Of a stretch of 45,436 nt of DNA, positions 44,361-45,436 are shown in pieces. The translations under genes were made by a program, and so were the position numbers. Numbering within the stretch: position 1 is the first letter of the stretch; each line of letters opens with the position of its first letter. The notes beneath the pieces are model-generated. The model ran no database searches. It was given only the letters and a program-made list of their open reading frames with translations, and had not been told where the DNA came from. The stretch is taken from assembly GCA_000720995.1 (NCBI GenBank), contig JOEL01000053.1, positions 1 to 45,436 on the forward strand, read 5' to 3'. Origin of the DNA: Streptomyces celluloflavus (lineage in GTDB: Bacteria > Actinomycetota > Actinomycetes > Streptomycetales > Streptomycetaceae).

Positions 44361-44566
44361 CAGAGGTCCGCGGACGGGGAGGGGAGAGAAGCTCTAACGG
44401 GTACGGGGATAGCGATCGACAACGAGAGCGGGCGCGGGAGCGGGTCTACGGCGCGAGCGCTCGCCGTCGGGTGCCCACCTCGGATCAGCGGTGACGGGGC
44501 GGCTTCGTCGGAGAGAACGGCCGGCCGTCGGAACGCGGGCCCTCGCCGGCAGTCGCGGGACCTCCC

Positions 44567-45016
44567 TCAGACGAGCTGTGCCGCCTCCCGCGCCTCGGTG
44601 GCGATCCGGTGGTCCTGCTCCGGGGTGCCGCCGCCGAAGCCGATCGCGCCGATCAGCCGGCCGTCCCGATGGACCGGTACGCCGCCCGCGATGAAGAGCA
44701 GCGGGCGGTCCAGCGCGGTGGGCAGGGTGTGGAAGAGCCCGTCGGGACGTACGAGGTCCACAAGGTCTGCGGTCGGCGCGTCCAACTGGAGCGCGGTGTA
44801 CGCCTTGCGGGTACTGGTCTCGCCCGAGATCAGCACCGCCTCGTCATGCCGCCGGAAGCCGAGCAGCTGACCACCCGTGTCCAACACGGTGACGCTGCCA
44901 CGTACCCCGAGACCATCGGCGGCCCGACGAGCAGCCTCGATAAGGACATCGGCGTCACCCGTGGTGAGGGGACGCACGGTGGGAATGGCGGTGGTGGTGC
45001 GGGCGGTGGTGCTCAT
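44567..45016 (-). CDS. GlcG/HbpS family haem-binding-like protein
   Basis: 149 aa. Matches the GlcG/HbpS (DUF336) fold: LIEAARRAADGLGVRGSVTVLDTGGQLLGFRR, STRKAYTALQLDAPTADL, LDRPLLFIAGGVPVHRDGRLIGAIGFGGGTPEQDHRIATEA. Family members bind haem (HbpS of S. reticuli) or act in glycolate and diol utilisation loci; this one has no signal peptide, so it is cytoplasmic, and no partner genes are adjacent. The ATG at 45016 has AAGGAG upstream. It converges on the pseudogene region. The ligand is unknown. Confidence 0.9.
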   Translation of the reverse strand: MSTTARTTTAIPTVRPLTTGDADVLIEAARRAADGLGVRGSVTVLDTGGQLLGFRRHDEAVLISGETSTRKAYTALQLDAPTADLVDLVRPDGLFHTLPTALDRPLLFIAGGVPVHRDGRLIGAIGFGGGTPEQDHRIATEAREAAQLV

Positions 45017-45155
45017 GGGGTGGTGCTCCTTGTGATGTGTGGGGGGAGGTGCAGTGGGTCAGGGGGTTCGGTTGGTTGGGGTGTTCGGTTGGCTGAGGGG
45101 GTTCAGGTCGTGCGCATGCCCCTCGACGCTGTGCGGGCGGTCCGGACTCAGCAGC

Positions 45156-45310
45156 GGTCGGTACGTTCTCGTCAGCGGCGATACGTGCTGATCAGTGGTC
45201 GGTACGTACTGGTCAGCAGTCGGGTACGTACGGGAACTGGAGGGAATCCGATCCGTACTGGACGGTGGTCGATCTGTACCGGACGGCGGCCGATCCGTAC
45301 ACGTCGAGAA
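45156..45310. repeat. Degenerate 21-bp repeat array
   Basis: Two subfamilies with about 21-bp period. The first, GGTCGGTACGTNCTGGTCAGC, has units near 45156-45176, 45177-45196, 45197-45217 and 45218-45239. The second, CCGATCCGTACTGGACGGTGG, has units at 45248-45268 and 45269-45289 plus a partial copy from 45290. The region 45017-45343 has no credible gene apart from this array. Confidence 0.7.
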
Positions 45311-45343
45311 TCTCTACGCAGTGATCGGCAACTGCCCGTACTA

Positions 45344-45436
45344 GGACTTGTCCGGTCGATCATGTTCGTAGCCAGATGGTGATGGCGGCTGCCGTTGCGG
45401 TGCCGAGGAAGATGTAGCCGCGTTTGTCGTAGCGGG
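45344..45436 (-). mobile_element. Insertion sequence end (IS5-type, partial)
   Basis: The window stops inside it. The outer end begins at GGACTTGTCC (45344-45353), a terminal sequence common in Streptomyces IS elements, next to CTAG (45341-45344), a possible target site. The transposase 3' end follows within seven bases. Confidence 0.7.
45360..45436 (-). CDS. IS5-type transposase, C-terminal fragment (cut by window edge)
   Basis: Only the last 24 codons are visible. They read RYDKRGYIFLGTATAAAITI followed by WLRT and a TGA stop. RYDKR.YIFLG......IWLR is the standard ending of the DDE transposases of the IS5-like group in Streptomyces. Whether the gene is intact cannot be seen from here. Confidence 0.8.
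   Translation of the reverse strand, partial: RYDKRGYIFLGTATAAAITIWLRT

Noticed and set aside
43660-45310. CRISPR array suggested by the repeated 21-bp units
   Set aside because: Units are contiguous and degenerate without unique spacers, and no cas gene is present.

Overview
The window is a high-GC, gene-dense stretch of a Streptomyces chromosome, almost certainly the conserved core near the replication origin. The evidence is codon bias, a TPP-riboswitch-controlled thiC, the sporulation pair ssgR-ssgA, a fused cydDC downstream of cydAB with a Rex operator, an htpX-pspAB pair, and one perfect 14-bp parS site (22611-22624). From memory, the order cydABDC / hisC-type aminotransferase / LacI regulator / phosphatase / thiC / YibE-F / ssgA / ssgR / cupin / LMW phosphatase / cystathionine lyase matches the region right of oriC in S. 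coelicolor. That synteny was not checked by search.

Layout. 165-992: YceG/MltG-like protein. 1089-4814: four minus-strand genes forming two ABC-2 exporters (ATPase, permease, ATPase, permease). 5036-10166: plus-strand cluster of an M24 peptidase-like protein, an EphD-type alpha/beta-hydrolase/SDR fusion, a ferritin-like PF10118 protein and a long MerR regulator. 10370-13153: carotenoid oxygenase and membrane protein (translationally coupled), divergent from a PadR regulator with two operator-like palindromes between. 13226-14818: htpX and pspAB, separated by a 13-bp tandem repeat and preceded by a long imperfect hairpin. 15028-17057: LLM flavin oxidoreductase and a HAD hydrolase.

17094-25186 is a redox/oxygen block. 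It holds a DevS/DosT-like GAF-GAF histidine kinase that retains the residue equivalent to the DevS haem-ligand histidine and has a DevR-box-like sequence in its promoter, then cydDC, cydB and cydA, with the Rex operator upstream of cydA. 25440-30506: PLP aminotransferase, LacI-family regulator (with a 26-bp perfect palindrome and a LacI-type box in the divergent promoter region), PPP-family phosphatase and a membrane protein. 30572-40735: thiC, YibE/F, ssgA, ssgR, DUF5326, cupin, holin-like membrane protein, LMW tyrosine phosphatase, cystathionine gamma-lyase-like enzyme, LysR regulator and a Nudix hydrolase.

40969-45436 looks less conserved. It has a flavohaemoglobin with a long disordered N-terminus, a HAD phosphatase, a decayed membrane-protein pseudogene, a GlcG/HbpS-like protein, two degenerate 21-bp repeat arrays, and the edge of an IS5-type insertion sequence. 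No prophage, CRISPR array, tRNA/rRNA or biosynthetic cluster is visible. The observations most worth testing are regulatory: parS overlapping the cydDC start, the DevR-like box ahead of the haem-type kinase, the palindromes around hisC/lacI, and the htpX/pspAB repeat structures.
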